From Planctomycetaceae bacterium (GTDB lineage: Bacteria > Planctomycetota > Planctomycetia > Pirellulales > UBA1268), in NCBI GenBank assembly GCA_947464585.1, contig CANHYS010000173.1, positions 1 to 5,786 on the forward strand: DNA of 5,786 bases. The letters are read 5' to 3'. The translations under genes and the position numbers were made by a program. Shown here in pieces: positions 4,716-5,786 of the stretch. Below the pieces are notes generated by a model. That model saw nothing but the letters and a program-made list of their open reading frames with translations. It had not been told where the DNA came from and ran no database searches. Every line of letters begins with the position of its first letter. The first letter of the stretch is position 1.

Positions 4716-5786
4716 TCACATCTTTTCGACGGTGCCGATGCCGAGGAGCTCGAGTCCTTGGCGAAGAATCCGCCCCGTGAGATCGCAGACCGCCAGACGG
4801 CTGTTCCGCTCGTCCCCCTCGGCCTTGAGGACCGGCAGGGCGTCGTAAAAGCTCGAGTAACAGCCGGCGAGTTCGTAGAGCCAGGCCGTCAGCCCGTTCG
4901 GCCGATAGTCGATCTCCACGTCCTCGAGAGCCTCGCCGAACCTCACCAACTCCAGCGCCAACGCCCGCTCCTGCGGCGTCGAAAGCGACACGGACTCCAC
5001 CGACTGCCGCAGCGCTGCGCGGTCGATCCCGCCCTTCGAGAAAATGCCCTCGACCCGCGCCACCGCATATTGCATGTAGGCCGCGGTGTTCCCGGTCAAT
5101 TGCAGCATCTTGTCGAAGCTGAAGACGTAGTCGGTGGTGCGGTTCTGCGAGAGGTCTGCGTATTTGATCGCCCCCATGCCGACGATTTCAGCCACGTGTC
5201 GCTGCTCCCCAGCATCCAGAGCGGCAGCGGAACGGCCTTGGTCGCCGTCGCCAGCGGACTGGGTCTTGTCGCCGGCGTGCTGCATCCTGCTCGCCCGCTC
5301 CACCCCCTCGTCGAGTAGCGATTCCAGGCCGACGGTGTCGCCTGCCCGCGTTTTGAATGGCTTTCCGTCCTCGCCCAGCACGGTGCCGAAGGCGACGTGG
5401 ACGAGTTCCACGCCATCGATCCGCTGCCGATCGCCGCAGCCCCACAGCTTCGCCGTCGCGAACAGCTGCTCGAAATGCGGCCCCTGCCGGCTGTCGACCA
5501 CGTAGAGGATGCGGTCGGGCTTCCAGTGCTCCATCCGCCACTTGAGCGTCGCCAGGTCGGTCGTGGCGTAGAGAAACGCCCCGTCCGCCTTGCGGATGAG
5601 GAACGGGGGCGCATCCTCGCCGCCCAAGAAGATGCCGATCGCCCCGCGGCTCTCCCGGGCCCGCACGGCCGGATCAGCCATCAGCTCCGCCACCACGCCC
5701 GCCAGCATGGGCTGAAAGAAGCTCTCACCGAGGGCATGGTCGAACGAGACGTGCAGACGCGAGAAGATGCGGTCGATCTCGGCGCG
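4716..5786 (-). CDS. argS: Arginyl-tRNA synthetase, C-terminal part (5' end outside window)
   Basis: Class I arginyl-tRNA synthetase, which charges tRNA-Arg with arginine in the cytosol using ATP. The frame is open to the window edge. The first visible ATG (5708) lies inside the conserved core: the 26 codons before it read as ArgRS sequence (LHVSFDHALGESFFQP), so it is not the start. Of the 356 visible residues, about 1-160 are the catalytic-domain end, with the family's RKADGAFLYATTDLA segment (65-79), YVVDSRQGPHFEQLF (95-109), HVAFG (130-134) and the KMSKS-equivalent loop GKPFKTRAGDTV (141-152). Residues 200-240 hold GAIKYADLSQNRTTDY and GNTAAYMQYA. Residues 296-356 are the DALR anticodon-binding domain, ending in GLELLGIGTVEKM. 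The HIGH motif and N-terminal domain, roughly 200 or more residues, lie outside. A hydrophilic stretch at about 169-195 looks longer than in E. coli ArgRS. The stop is TGA, 13 bases before the next gene, which suggests co-transcription. Confidence 0.96.
   Translation of the reverse strand, partial: RAEIDRIFSRLHVSFDHALGESFFQPMLAGVVAELMADPAVRARESRGAIGIFLGGEDAPPFLIRKADGAFLYATTDLATLKWRMEHWKPDRILYVVDSRQGPHFEQLFATAKLWGCGDRQRIDGVELVHVAFGTVLGEDGKPFKTRAGDTVGLESLLDEGVERASRMQHAGDKTQSAGDGDQGRSAAALDAGEQRHVAEIVGMGAIKYADLSQNRTTDYVFSFDKMLQLTGNTAAYMQYAVARVEGIFSKGGIDRAALRQSVESVSLSTPQERALALELVRFGEALEDVEIDYRPNGLTAWLYELAGCYSSFYDALPVLKAEGDERNSRLAVCDLTGRILRQGLELLGIGTVEKM

Noticed and set aside
4193..5318. Plus-strand open frames over the EF-G/argS junction
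   Set aside because: Both known genes are conserved on the minus strand through this region, and the plus-strand translations have no family features.
1..5786. Search by eye for tRNA genes, CRISPR repeats, insertion sequences or attachment sites
   Set aside because: Nothing was found: the gaps are too short for such elements apart from the two spacers described, and no repeated unit or cloverleaf was seen in them.

Overview
The window is GC-rich bacterial chromosome. Every gene I can support reads on the minus strand, so transcription runs from high to low coordinates: argS (3' part) -> an EF-G-family GTPase gene -> rpsJ -> rplC -> rplD -> rplW (5' part). The proteins point to a planctomycete or a related lineage. 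The clearest clue is the EF-G homologue, which resembles the spdEFG2/mtEFG2 type (spd = spirochaetes, planctomycetes, delta-proteobacteria). Alanine/lysine-rich tails on L3 and L4 fit but do not prove this. The assignment is inference from remembered family features, not a database search.

Region by region: 4716-5786 is the C-terminal 356 codons of arginyl-tRNA synthetase. Thirteen bases after its stop codon, behind a clear GGAGG, comes a 707-residue EF-G-family GTPase (2579-4702). A 286-base gap (2293-2578) follows. Read on the minus strand it holds a good sigma70-like promoter (TTGACA, 17 bases, TAGATT), a stem-loop with a T-rich tail, a second copy of one stem arm that could form a competing hairpin, and a T8 run. 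Then comes the start of the S10 ribosomal protein operon: rpsJ (uS10), a structured 230-base spacer, rplC (uL3), rplD (uL4, overlapping rplC by 4 bases) and rplW (uL23, cut by the window edge).

All products serve translation. ArgRS charges tRNA-Arg, the GTPase acts on the ribosome (probably in recycling rather than elongation), and uS10, uL3, uL4 and uL23 are structural ribosomal proteins. The core genes are ordinary. The points worth a second look are the recycling-type EF-G beside the S10 operon with no rpsL, rpsG or tuf in between, and the candidate attenuator leader upstream of rpsJ. No mobile element, CRISPR array, tRNA, rRNA or wholly unknown gene system is visible.
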